Source: Rotaria sp. Silwood1 (Eukaryota; Rotifera; Eurotatoria; Philodinida; Philodinidae). Taken from it: 64,000 nucleotides of DNA. Position numbers and translations under genes: made by a program. Where the stretch lies: NCBI GenBank assembly GCA_905250075.1, contig CAJNOP010000001.1:7157634-7221633 (forward strand). The letters run 5' to 3'. Under the pieces are notes generated by a model. That model made no database searches and was not told the DNA's origin. It saw nothing but the letters and a program-made list of their open reading frames with translations. Positions 25,100 through 36,780 of the stretch are shown here, in pieces (position 1 is the stretch's first letter; each line of letters opens with the position of its first letter).

Positions 25100-26775
25100 A
25101 TGTCAAAAAAACAAACGGTTAAAAAAACAATAGTACCAGCAATGTTTACAAAAAATCCTCCTCCTACTTCAACAACAACAACAACAACAGAGAAAGAAGA
25201 TAAATCAAAAAATGATCGACTTATTCCATGGGTTGAAAAATAGTAATATATTTGTTTTATTTGTGTTGATTTAGAAGTATGTATTTTTTTTTCTTCTACA
25301 ATTAGTCGACCAAAAAAAGTTAGTGATGTTGCTTATCAAGATGAAGTTGTTGCAGTACTTACAAAATGTTTAGCTGGTAGTGATGTAAGTTTTATAGAAG
25401 AAAGAATAGACTTTTTCTTTGAATTATCCAATTTTATTTAGTTTCCTAATTTGTTATTTTATGGACCACCAGGTACTGGAAAAACAAGTACTATTTTAGC
25501 AGCAGCTCATGAACTATTTGGGTAAATAATTTTGATAAATGAAAGCGATTTAGTAAAATTTTTTTTTTGTTCATCATATTAGACCTCAATTATTTCGTGA
25601 TCGAGTTATGGAATTGAATTCATCTGATGAACGTGGTATTAATGTTATACGTGAAAAAGTTAAAAAATTTGCACAATTTTCTGTTATTACAACACGTTCT
25701 GAGTAAGAAAGAAAAATAATAATTTCTTTGTAATAATTCATAAAATTCTAGTGGTATGTATTGTCCACCATTTAAATTGATTATTCTTGATGAATGTGAT
25801 TCAATGACAAAAGCAGCTCAAGTAAAAGAGATAATTTTTTATATGATTATAATCATTATTAATAATTTTTCTTAGGCAGCTCTTCGTCGAACAATGGAAC
25901 GTGAATCTAAAACAACAAGATTTTGTTTAATTTGTAATTATATTAGCCGGTAAATATACTTTTAGATAGTATATTGATTTAATAATAAATCAATATTTCT
26001 TTTAAAGAATAATCGATCCAATAACAAGTCGTTGTGCAAAATTTCGTTTTAAACCATTAAAAGATAATATTATTGAAAAACGTTTACAGACTATTTGTAA
26101 TAATGAAAATGTTCAATATGAACCAGAGGTTTTTATTTTTATAATTCAAATATATTTAAATTTTGTTTAATATATTAGGCAATAACTGAATTAGTGAAAT
26201 GTACTGAAGGTGATATGCGTAAAGCAGTAACATTTTTACAAAGTGTTGCTCGTTTTCGTACAAATATGACAATAACAGTAGCTGATGTACATGAAATAAC
26301 TGGTGTACGTAATTAAATATAATATAAATAAAGTATAGAAGAATTATTTATATATGTATAGATTATTCCAGAGAGTGTTATTGAAAATCTTTATCAAGTA
26401 TGTCATTCTGGTTCATATGAAAAATTGACAACAACAGTTAAGGTAAAAATAAATCTATGATGTCTTATTTTGAGAATATCATTTTTTTTCTTTTCATTAG
26501 AATGTATTATTAGAAGGTTATGCAGCTCATCAATTATTATTACAATTACATGATTATATTTTGGGACAAATGGCATTAGGTAATGAACAAAAAGCAATTA
26601 TTTTTGAAAAAGCAGCTGTAAGATAAAATTAATGAAAGAAGATAATTTTTGTGAAAACTTCATTTTTTTTTCTTTATGTTAGATTGTGGATGGATGTTTA
26701 CTTGATGGAGCTGATGAATATTTACAAATGATGGATTTTCTTTGTACGGTGATGCATCAATTATGTCGATCATAA
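25100..26775 (+). CDS. RFC4: Replication factor C subunit 4
   Basis: AAA+ subunit of the clamp loader that opens PCNA onto primer-template DNA in the nucleus. Eleven exons: 25100-25242, 25306-25384, 25442-25521, 25583-25702, 25752-25821, 25876-25949, 26008-26128, 26179-26304, 26362-26442, 26501-26617, 26683-26775; 367 residues, close to human RFC4. Motifs in order: [19 protein letters not shown] (RFC box II), Walker A GPPGTGKT at residues 82-89, [10 protein letters not shown], Walker B LIILDECD, the arginine-finger SRC motif in [22 protein letters not shown] (sensor 2), and the C-terminal collar helix ending [16 protein letters not shown]. All introns are 50-63 bp. The Thr run near the N-terminus varies freely in this family. 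Confidence 0.97.
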
Positions 26776-27467
26776 ATAAAATAAAGATTAGATTTTTCAT
26801 GTCAGATATAGATCAAAATATATTTTTTTTTCTCAGAGATTGTGTAGATTTTTTTTTCTGTTCTTAAATAAATGATTGAAGATGATATTAGATAAAGTCA
26901 AGAATCAATAATTGGCAATCTTTCAAATGTGTTGCAAAACAATGATATCATGTTTGGATTTCAATAAATGTTACTCATTACTATTGAGTTTTTCTTTGTA
27001 TGATTGTCATTATGTTTTTTTTTGTCTCAGTTATCTGATAAAGTTCTGTATTCAATCTTACTGTATACATTATCAATCATCTCTTATATGTAATAGAAGA
27101 TAACGTGTCTATGATCATTAGCTAAATCTATTTCCACTCGCAAAATATTTGCATCAGTTATTCGATCTTTGATACCAGAATCAATTATCGGTCTTTTTTT
27201 CTGCTGAAAGGAAAATAGATATATGTGCACAGTTATCCAACCTTATGTACGTGTTACTAACCTTGCTTATTTATTATTCATAAAGCAGAAGAAAGCCACA
27301 AGAAACAGAAGGATATAATAACGAGGATATTTGCTGTTTTTTTTCTTCATATCTCTCTAATAGAAACTGTCATACTATAACCGAAGCTGTAGTGTTAGCT
27401 CGTAATTACTTCTTGTTGTACATAGTTTGTTAAGTTTGTTTTTTTTTGCTTGAAGGAAACAATCAAT
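26776..27467. other. Intergenic spacer upstream of peroxidasin
   Basis: AT-rich spacer of 692 bp between two genes on the plus strand. It contains the RFC4 3' UTR (AATAAA immediately after the stop) and the peroxidasin promoter and 5' UTR. No exon is supported. Confidence 0.5.
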
Positions 27468-30400
27468 ATGTTTTTGAAATATTTTTATTTGATTATCTGT
27501 CTAAGTATTATTGTCAATGTAAAATCTCAGTTATCTTCTGATGACTATGATGATTATGATGCACAACAACAAATAGGAACAGGTAATTATTAATTTTTCG
27601 ATTTTCATTTGCATATGATATATAATGATTGTAGAACCACTTGTTTTCTATCGTCGACCACAATCAACACAAACTGCTATTGGTAGTAATGCAATTTTTT
27701 ACTGTAGTTCATCATCAAGTCCAATCATATGGTTTAAAGTATATTATTATATTATAATACTAATAAATAATATTTAGAAATTGTTTTGTTTTTTGTAGAA
27801 TGATACACCGATAGGTGTTAGTTCAAAACATATGATAACTAGTCAATATCTTCAAATTGTAAATGTTGATGAAAATGATGAAGCAATATATGCTTGTACG
27901 ATACGTAATGCAGTTGAAATGAAAACAGCATCAGCAAATTTAACTGTACTTTGTAAGATAAAAGATAATTTTCTTTTAATTATATTTTTTAACTTATATT
28001 CAAGTTGCTCCTCGTTTCACTCCATTACCGGATACATATCGCGTTGGCTTAAAAAATTTATCTATTGAATTATATTGTCGAGTTCGTGCAAATCCGAGAC
28101 CTACAATTACATGGCAGAAATCTCGTATGTATTTAAATATATATATATTTATATATGCAATTCTAGTATCTATTATGAAATTAGATATAACCATCCGATC
28201 ATCACATCGTATGCGGTTACTTAATGATAGTCAAATTTTACGTATAAATAAATTACGAAGTGATGATGCAGGCGTTTACACTTGTGTTGCAGAAAATTCT
28301 CTTCGACGTATATCAGCATCAACTGATGTTCGTGTTGAAGATCCTGGTAAAAGTTTTCTTTTTTAATTAATTTTTTTAAAAAATCTTTATTCTATATAGT
28401 ACCACCATTGTTTTCTCGACGTATGTCAAATTTAACAACATATGATGGTGCATCAGTTGAACTCGAATGTACAGCTACTGGAGATCCACAACCAAAAATT
28501 GAATGGTTTCGAGATAGTATACCTGTTCATTATAGTGTTCAATATATATTAAAAGAAGATGGTTCACTTTTACTTCCACGTGTCACTGCTAATCAATCCG
28601 GTTATTATACATGTCAAGCATCAAATTATGCTGGAAAAGAAATTCATTCATTTTGGGTAACTGTTGTTAGTAAGTTTGAAATAAAATATATATTTTCGAA
28701 TAAAAAAATGAATATATTGTTTTTTAGATGATAATCAAATAACTGATGAACTTATTGATCGTCTTGTCCAACAAGCATCAGCAGAAGTTAATCGTGCAGT
28801 TGCAGAAACCGTACGTCATTTACAAGATCGTCGTCGACCACGAACACCAGGAGATTTAATGTCATTAATGAAATTTCCTAAACCATTACAATTAACCTTA
28901 GCTAAAACAGAAGATATTTTTGAACGTGCACTTGATCTTGTTCATCGTTATGTTGATAATATTACATTTGCAAGTGAATATTCAAGAAATGAAATTCGAC
29001 CTAATGGTAATTAATTTAGAAGAACAAAAATAAAAATTATTTGAAAAAAAGAAAATTTCTTCTTTAGATTTTCGACCTGATCATTATCTTACAGCTCGTC
29101 AATTAGAACGTCTTGCACTTGTAGCTGGTTGTGTAGTGCATCAATTAAATTCTCATTGTAATGAAAAATGTATGGCATATCGTACAGCCGATGGTACATG
29201 TAATAATTTAAAAAATCCATTTTGGGGTGCTTCATTAACAGCTTTAACACGTTGGTTACATGCACAATATGAAAATGGTTTTAATACACCACGTGGTTGG
29301 AATGAAAGCAAATTATATAATGGTTATGTATTACCATCAGCACGTGAAGTATCAGCAAGATTAATAGCAACTAAAACTATTACACCTGATCCAGCTTTTT
29401 CTCATATGCTTATGCAATGGGGACAATTTCAAGGTAAAAAAGCAAATCTATATTTGAAAATATTTATTTTCTTATCACTAATTTAATTATATAAAAAATA
29501 GATCATGATATGTCATTAACAGTACAAGCAACAAGTAATACACGTTTTTCTGATAGTCTTCGTTGTTTATCATCATGTTCATTTGAACCTCCATGTTACC
29601 CTATACGTGTTCCTGATGATGATCATTTGCGTGCAGAACGTGGTTCATGTCTTGAATTTGTACGATCAGCTGCTATATGTTTAAGTGGTGAAACATCATT
29701 TCTTCATTTACCATATCGACGTGAACAAATTAATTCTTTAACATCATTTTTCGATGCATCAAATGTTTATGGTTCGACTGTACAGGACGCTTGGGATTTA
29801 AGAGAACGTAGTTCAGGAAAAGGTCTTCTTAGAATTCATACGTAAATTAATTTAAAAAAAATTTAATATATATATATAAATCATTTATTCTTTCTCTAAA
29901 GTACACCTCAATATCCAAAAGGATTACTTCCATTCAGTACTGATACACCAGTTGACTGTCAACGTGATCGACAAGCATCACAAATTGGTTGTTTTCTTGC
30001 AGGAGGTATTTACAAAAGAAATTTATTTTATCTATTTATTTATTTTTCATTATAAAAAGATCATCGAGTAAATGAACAAGTTGCTTTAATTGCAATGCAT
30101 ACTCTTTGGGTACGACAACATAATCGTTTAGCTAAACAACTCAGTTCAATGAATCCAAATTGGTCGGATGAACAAGTTTATCAAGAAACAAGAAAAATTG
30201 TTGAAGCACAATTACAAATTATAACATATAAACATTGGTTACCATATATTGTCGGTGATGAAGGTATGAATATGCTTGGATCATATAAAGGGTATAGTCG
30301 AAATGTTAATCCAACAGTATCCAATGTATTTGCTACTGCTGCATTTCGGTATAGACAATTATATTTAAATGAAATTCAATAAAATAATTTTTTTTCTTAA

Positions 30401-31761
30401 AGTTTTGGTCATGGTTTAATTAATCCAGTATTTTATCGTTTAAATGCAAGTCTTGAACCAATCTCTGAAGGAAATCTTCTTCTTCGTGATGCATTTTTTT
30501 CTCCATGGCGTGTTAAAGAACAAGGTGGTATTGATCCATTATTACGTGGAATGTTTGGTGTATCAGCTAAAATAAAATTACCTCAACAAATTCTTAATGT
30601 TGAATTAACTGAACGTTTATTTCATGTCACACGTGCTATATCACTTGATTTAGCTGCAGCAAATATTCAACGTAGTCGTGATCATGGTTTACAAACATAT
30701 ACAGCATGGAGAAAATTTTGTAATTTAACACCAAATGATATTAATAATTTTGAGGATTTACGTCATGATATAAGTGATCAACAAACACGTGATACATTAC
30801 GCGATGTTTATAAACATGTTGATAATATTGATGTTTGGGTAGGTGGAATACTTGAAGATAATTTACCTGGTGCAAAAGTTGGACCACTTTTTCGTTGTTT
30901 AATTATTAAACAATTTAAAGCACTTAGAGATGGAGATAGGTAATGATTTGTTTAATGATTGACATCAAACAAAAATGAATTATATATTGTAGATATTGGC
31001 ATGAAAAATCTGGTATATTTACACCTCAACAAATGAATTCATTAGAAAAAACTTCATTAGCTAAAGTGCTTTGTGAAAATGGAGATCGTATTGAACAAGT
31101 ACCACGCAATGTATTTTTAAATGCAATGTATCCACGTGATTATGTACCATGTTCACATATAGAAGATATTGATCTTGAACCATGGCGTGGATGTTGTAAT
31201 CAAAATATGGCTGGACCTAATGCAGGTAAGACAATATGATTTGACATTTTTTAAAATAATCAAATAAATATTCTTTTCTCCTAGTTTGTAATATTCCGGC
31301 AATACTTTCATATGATCCCTTTCCTAATTATGAACCATCCAGATCTACTACTAATGCACGACAAAAAAGAGAAATTGTAGAACAAAATCAACAAGAAGAA
31401 ATAGAAGATGAAACAATAACAAAAGATGATCAATTAGAATTAGAAAAACTTCGTCAACAAGTCGATGATGTTTTAAAGAAAGTTAGAATAATTAATTTTT
31501 TTTTGTTCTATTTCAATAAATGATTTATTCTTTTTTTGATTAGTTTGCAACTTTTGATAAACGTTTAACGACTGGTACACATTGTTATGATCAAAATACA
31601 AGAAAATTACATAAAAATGGCACTAAATGGCATGTTCATAAATGTCTTGTTTGTCAATGCAAAGTATAGTCAATACTTATATATATATATATGTATTTTA
31701 AGTTCAAACAATGATCTTTTGATTTCAGGATGCAACAAGTTTATGTGAAATTATCTGTTAA
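27468..31761 (+). CDS. PXDN: Peroxidasin-like extracellular heme peroxidase
   Basis: Secreted matrix peroxidase; in animals peroxidasin makes hypobromous acid that forms sulfilimine cross-links in collagen IV. Sixteen exons: 27468-27582, 27635-27738, 27799-27952, 28005-28124, 28167-28346, 28400-28669, 28728-29006, 29068-29433, 29502-29841, 29902-30005, 30060-30348, 30403-30939, 30993-31225, 31285-31481, 31544-31663, 31729-31761; 1,146 residues. Order: signal peptide (MFLKYFYLIICLSIIVNV), acidic stretch, three Ig domains (about residues 39-315), linker, peroxidase domain with the distal-His motif WGQFQDHD (His about 531), calcium-site TSFFDASNVYGS, proximal-His FRFGHGL (His about 777), NIQRSRDHGL, a coiled coil (QQEEIEDETITKDDQLELEK), and a short Cys-rich VWC-like end. 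The leucine-rich repeats and fourth Ig of vertebrate peroxidasin are absent. Confidence 0.95.
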
Positions 31762-32150
31762 TCGTCGTTATTTTCTTCATTTATATTAACAACAATATCC
31801 AACTTGTCATTAAGATATATCTGATCAATATTAACAAAAAAAGAAACAGAATGAAAAATATTAGTTTAGATTTTATTAGTTACATAAACAATACATCAGA
31901 CATACATCAATATAGAGATTGAGTAAACTAGAAATAAAATAATAGAGAATATATAATCTAGTTTTTAAATTTATATTTTATCAACCAAAGTTTGTTTGTT
32001 TGATTTTCTTAACGTTGACCAATGACATTTTTTTAATTGCCAATAAATTGTTTTCAAAAGTTCAAGACATAATTAAGAAATGTTTCCGAAATGTTTGTCG
32101 ACAAGAATATGTCACTGAAAGAGTAAATCAATTTGATAAAGCAGAAAAAT
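31762..32150. other. Peroxidasin 3' flank
   Basis: AT-rich sequence between the peroxidasin stop and the left end of the older palindromic element. It contains AATAAA words (for example near 31935) that could serve as the poly(A) signal. No exon seen. Confidence 0.45.
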
Positions 32151-32168
32151 ATATGATGCAAAAGTAAT

Positions 32169-32177
32169 GAAATAAAT
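32169..32177. repeat. Left 9-bp target-site duplication
   Basis: GAAATAAAT immediately before the left inverted end of the foldback element. An identical copy follows the right end. Only one copy fits the mirrored sequence of the older palindrome, which supports it being a duplication made at insertion. Confidence 0.8.
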
Positions 32178-33954
32178 ACGTAGGTGAAGTTAGCACCAGA
32201 TTCGAGTAAATCCCGCCACGATTCGCCCAGGAACATGTTCCAACTGTCCCAAGGTGTGTTTCAAGTACAACTCGATGAGCTCTATCGAATGGTGTATTCC
32301 AATTCCCGATAGCTAATAAAACACCGTCCACGAAAATCAGAAAATACTAGATTTTCACCATAGGTGATTTTGCATCCATCCACTAAAATCCGCCAAGATT
32401 CGCTCAGGAGCATGTTCCAAGTGTTCCATTCGTGTTCCGAGTACAACTTGACGCGCTCTATCGAATGGCGTGTTCAGATTTTTCATAACCCAAACTGAGT
32501 CTGAGAAAATTTGATAATACTAGAGTATCAGCACAAAAACTCTCGATTTTAGGCAGTAAAACCCGCCAAGATTCGCCCAGGAACATGTTCCAAACTTTCC
32601 ACTGGTGTTTCGAGTACAACTCGATGAGCTCTATCGAATGGTATATTCCGATTCCCGATAGCTCAAACCAAATCCAAGAAAATCAGAAAATACTAGATTT
32701 TCACCATAGGTCAGTTTGCATCCATCTACTAAAACCCGCCAAGATTCTCTCAGGAGCATGTTCCANNNNNNNNNNNNNNNNNNNNNNNNNNNNNNNNNNN
32801 NNNNNNNNNNNNNNNNNNNNNNNNNNNNNNNNNNNNNNNNNNNNNNNNNNNNNNNNNNNNNNNNNAACCTTTGGAACATGCTCCTGGGCGAATCTTGGCA
32901 GGTTTTACTGCCTAAAATCTAGGATTTTTGTGGTGATACACTAGTATTTTTAAATTTTCTCAGATTCAGTTTGAGTTATGGAAAATCTAGACAGGCCATT
33001 GGATAGAGCGCGTCACGTAGTACTTGGAATACAAGTGGAACACCTGGAACATGGTCCTAGGCGAATCTTGGCAAGTTTTAGTAGATGGATGCAAAATCGC
33101 CCATGGTGGAAATCTAGCATTTTCTGATTTTCTTGGAGTTGGTTTAAGCTATCAAAAATCGGAGCGCACCATTCGATAGAGCTCATTCAGTTGTACTTGG
33201 AACACCAATGGAACCTTTGGAACATGCTCCTGGGCGAATCTTGGCAGGTCTTACTGCCTAAAATCTAGGATTTTTTCGGTGATACACTAGTATTTATAAA
33301 TTTTCTCAAACTTAGTTTGAGTTATGGAAAATCTGAACACGCCATTCGATAGAGCGCGTCAAGTTGTACTCGGAACACGAATGGAACACTTGGAACAGGC
33401 TTCTGAGCGAATCTTGGCGGGTTTTAGTAGATGGATGCAAAATGACCTATGGTGAAAATCTAGTATTTTCTGATTTTCTTGGACTTGATCTGTGTTATCG
33501 TGAATCGGAATACATCATTCGATAGAGCTCATCGAGTTGTACTCGGGACACCAGTGGAACGTTTAGAACATGTTCCTGGGCGAATCTTGGTGGGTTTTAC
33601 TGCATAAAATACAGCATTTTTCTGGTGATACACTAGTATTATCAAATTTTCTCCGACTCAGTTTGAGTTATCGAAAATCTGAACACGCCATTCGATAGAG
33701 CGCGTCAAGTTGTACTCGGAACACGAATGGAACACTTGGAACATGCTCCTGAGCGAATCTTGGCGGGTTTTAGTCGATGGATGCAGAATCACCTATGGTG
33801 AAAAGCTAGTATTTTCTGATTTTCTTGGACTGTGTTTGAGCTATCGGGAATTGGAATACACCATTCGATAGAGCTCATCGAGTTGTACTTGGAACATGTT
33901 CCTGGGCGAATCTTGGCGGGATTTACTCGAATCTGGTGCTAACTTCACCTACGT
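32178..33954. mobile_element. Foldback-type (FB-like) transposable element with tandem-repeat inverted arms
   Basis: The left end ACGTAGGTGAAG... and the right end ...CTTCACCTACGT are inverted repeats; the outermost 64 bases of each arm match at all but one position. The nine bases GAAATAAAT flank both ends (32169-32177 and 33955-33963), a perfect 9-bp target-site duplication. The arms are built of half-units of about 160-185 bp in two alternating types, one with GGAACATGTTCC and ATGAGCTCTATCGAATGG, the other with CAGGAGCATGTTCC and GCGCTCTATCGAATGG, so a dimer period of about 355 bp. Four half-units precede the N gap in one orientation and seven follow in the other. No transposase is seen. 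Long tandem-repeat inverted arms and 9-bp duplications are known traits of Drosophila FB elements and of the Mutator superfamily. Confidence 0.82.
32766..32865. other. Assembly gap of 100 Ns
   Basis: Exactly 100 Ns, so probably a placeholder of unknown true size. It falls where the repeat units switch orientation, i.e. at the hairpin centre, which short reads and scaffolders cannot cross. Confidence 0.95.
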
Positions 33955-33963
33955 GAAATAAAT
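33955..33963. repeat. Right 9-bp target-site duplication
   Basis: GAAATAAAT directly after the right inverted end (ACCTACGT) of the foldback element, identical to the copy at the left end. Confidence 0.8.
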
Positions 33964-34935
33964 GTGGGATCCTATTTCTCTTTGACAAAAGGATGCCTAA
34001 CGAAAACTTTATTTATCAGAAGATAGACAATTTTTCTTTTTCAAATCGTATATAATTTATCTTTACCATATGTTCATAAATGAAATGTCACAAGAGAAAA
34101 GAAAAGCACTCTCAAAATGGATTCCAAATTTTCATATAATGTAGAATAACGATACAGAATATCAACTCTCATATGTCTTTAGTAAACACGTATTGGAACA
34201 ATCATATTTTTGATTAGTTGATAGAAAATTTTCTTCTCTTTCGAACTGATTATAACTTTATTTTGTTATGCATTCATAAAGAAAATGATACAAAAAGAAA
34301 TAAAAACATTTGCATAACAAATTTGTAATTGTTATATTAATTCATCAAATAAATCATATAAAACGACAGTTAATTATTTCAGCCATTTTATATGATTTAT
34401 CTGATGAATTAATATAAAGATTACACATTCATTGTACGAGTATTTTTCTTTCTTCTAGTGTCAGTTTGTGTATGAATGTAAAGCAAAAATACGTTATTTA
34501 CAGGTCGAAAGAGAAGGAAATTTTCTATCAAGTCATCCAAAAAGATATTATTGTTTGAATGAGTGTTTACTTGCGAAATATGAGAGTTGATATTTTGTAT
34601 GATTATTTTACATTTTAGGAAAGGTGCGGACCCATTTTGAGAATGTTTTTCTTTTCCGTTGCGAAATTTTATTTGTGAGTCGATGATAAAACTAATTATA
34701 TAACATTCGAAACAGAAACATTGTCTATCTTCTGATAAATAAAGAGTTTTTAAGCACTCTTTTATCGAAAAGAAATAGAATCCAATATTTGTTATATCAC
34801 TTTTGCATCATATGTTAGAAAGAATGTAGGTCAATTAACGTTGAAGCAAATGTCAAGATCAACTTAAAAATTGTGTGATATTAGTCTAACACGGAAACTC
34901 ATGTGTTGCAACTAAGATTTTTCAAAGCAAATTTC

Positions 34936-35545
34936 AATAAATAAAATGACTTATATTTAATTGAGCAATACAATAATTTAAATGAGTAATAATTAAATTT
35001 AGTAATAATTATACTGAATGAGCAGTAATTATAATCAATGAGCGATATTTATGTTGAATGAAGAATAATTATAATGAGTGAGCAAAAATTTTCTTAAATT
35101 ATAATATATATGGATGTGGAATGGGAGTGAGCGAAGAGAAGACTAAGACTTACATCCATCCACACTCAAAGCAACTTGCACTTGCCCATAATTCCTTAAA
35201 AATTATCTTTGCAAGCACATCATTGGTATATCCATTCGGTGAAAACATTGCAAACCTTCACCAGAGGCAAAAAATGTGGAAAATATTACAAATAGAAAAA
35301 GAGGCAGATCATCTAAAGCAAAAAAAGCTTTATTGACACAATAATATACTATTTTTTTCCTTTTTCTTTTTTTTTTTATTGCCAAAATATGAAATTACTA
35401 CGCTATTTAATGAATTAATTATTGTACATTTAATAATATAAAATTGCTCAGATAAAGTTTTTTTTATTACTTAAAAGTTTTAGCTAAATTGTATTTTAAT
35501 TATTGCTCATTCCAATATTTTTATTGCTCAAATAAATACTAGCGA
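34936..35545. repeat. Inverted AT-rich repeat with GAGCAATAATT units
   Basis: The left part (about 34936-35095) repeats variants of TGAGCAATAATTATA about every 30 bp. The right part (about 35440-35545) carries the reverse complement (AATTATTGCTCA, ATTGCTCAAATAAAT). The outer 50 bases of both arms align well. The centre (35115-35335) is not AT-only and holds a 71-codon frame without recognisable homology. It could be another hairpin element; ends are approximate. Confidence 0.45.
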
Positions 35546-36059
35546 AATAAAATTAGACTTTTGAAAAAAAAAAGTCGCTTTTGATCTAAAATAGCAAAAT
35601 AAAATTACTGACTTTAACAATAACAATAAAAAAAGGAAGTGTTTCAGATGCAGTATACTATTCAAAAATCATAATAATACAGTTTATTATTTACGTATCT
35701 CTTTCCACACAGTTGTCATTTGGTCGTTGTCATTTTACTTCACGCTGAATATATAAATATTCTATTCGATCAATAATTTTCTTGAGCATGTTTTACGTTT
35801 TACAGTCATTATTTAGATGATACTATATAATTCATTTTTTCTTTGACGTTTTTTTGGTGATTCTCTTGTTTTTGTTGTCATGTCAAGTGTCCAGCTAAAT
35901 GATTATCTTTCTCCAGCTCATTTCATATTCCATTTGTCATCTACATTAGTCATTAATCACAGTAAAACATGGTGTCTCAAGAGTATTGGATTTATTTTAA
36001 TGTCATTATACTATTGTAGCTATTATATTTAATTCATGGGAAATATGAATGTACTCAGG

Positions 36060-36780
36060 TCAAATAATGCAATTATAAAAGATCTGACATGATTCTTGCA
36101 AGATCATATTGGAACTTTCTTTATAATCTTCCATAATCATACAAGATAGCTCGAAGATCGTTAATGATCTTGTATGATTTTATATGCCAAGATTTAAGTT
36201 ACTCCAGATCAAGAAATCAGACGTAAAATCTTGTAAGATCCGATGAAATCGTACAATAAACTCGTATCTTACACTAAATCATACTATGAGATTCTTGAAA
36301 ATTCTTACGATTACGTAAGGTTTTTCTATAACATATATTTTATCGAATCAATAAAATGATCTGTAGCGTCATTTTGTAACAGACAAACATCACTATATAA
36401 TAAGCTGTATTTTCAATTCTGTAGTCTTTAAACTAGCATGCACTTAATCGCTTAAACATTAATGTCAATGCATAAAACTATGGTTATAATGACTATTTCC
36501 ACAAGACAAACCTAAAATTATGCTTTTATAAGATCATCTTAGGTCTTACACGACTTCGATCATTAGGTTTTGCTAGAATTTCGTAGTAAGAATCATGTAA
36601 AATACGCGTTGATATCATATAGTAAGGAACATATCAAGTGTCCTCGCAAGATATCTTTACGACTTCGTAGGATTATATACTGTAAGGCTTACAACATCCA
36701 ATGATTAGTAAAGTCTCTCAAGATTTTCTCTCCTCGGTACTCTAGAAAAAGATTTACGAAATCGTAAGTGTATATCAATG
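36060..36780. repeat. Stretch of degenerate short palindromes (AAGATC / ATCTTGTATGAT)
   Basis: AATCATACAAGAT (36134-36146) and its perfect reverse complement ATCTTGTATGATT (36167-36179) form one hairpin. Related words (AAGATCATA, CTTGTAAGATC, ATCTTACAC, GATTACGTAAGG, AGATCATCTTAGG) recur through the next 600 bases in both orientations. There is no coding sequence. It may be a decayed repeat element or a satellite-like domain. Confidence 0.4.

Larger units (their letters stand above)
32151..34813. mobile_element. Older palindromic (hairpin) element, interrupted by a foldback element
   Basis: The right half (about 34384-34813) is the diverged reverse complement of 33964-34365 plus 32151-32177. 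Shared blocks include a 24-nt exact match at 34011-34034 (TTTATTTATCAG then AAGATAGACAAT) mirrored near 34717-34740, AATATCAACTCTCATAT near 34158, TTGATAGAAAATTTTC near 34218, and the innermost ATTCATCA / ATAAATCATATAAAA arms around a centre near 34374. Outside the inserted element, ATATGATGCAAAAGT (32151-32165) mirrors ACTTTTGCATCATAT (34799-34813). Without the insertion the element would be about 877 bp. It has no open reading frame of note and is most likely a non-autonomous hairpin transposon. Confidence 0.75.

Noticed and set aside
32585-32944. Open frames running through the N gap of the foldback element
   Set aside because: They are artefacts of Ns and of repeated units read in both strands; no transposase motif is present.
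32178-33954. Possible CRISPR-like array because of regular repeats
   Set aside because: Units are about 170 bp, nearly contiguous, inverted about a centre and lie in an animal genome; this is a transposon or satellite structure.
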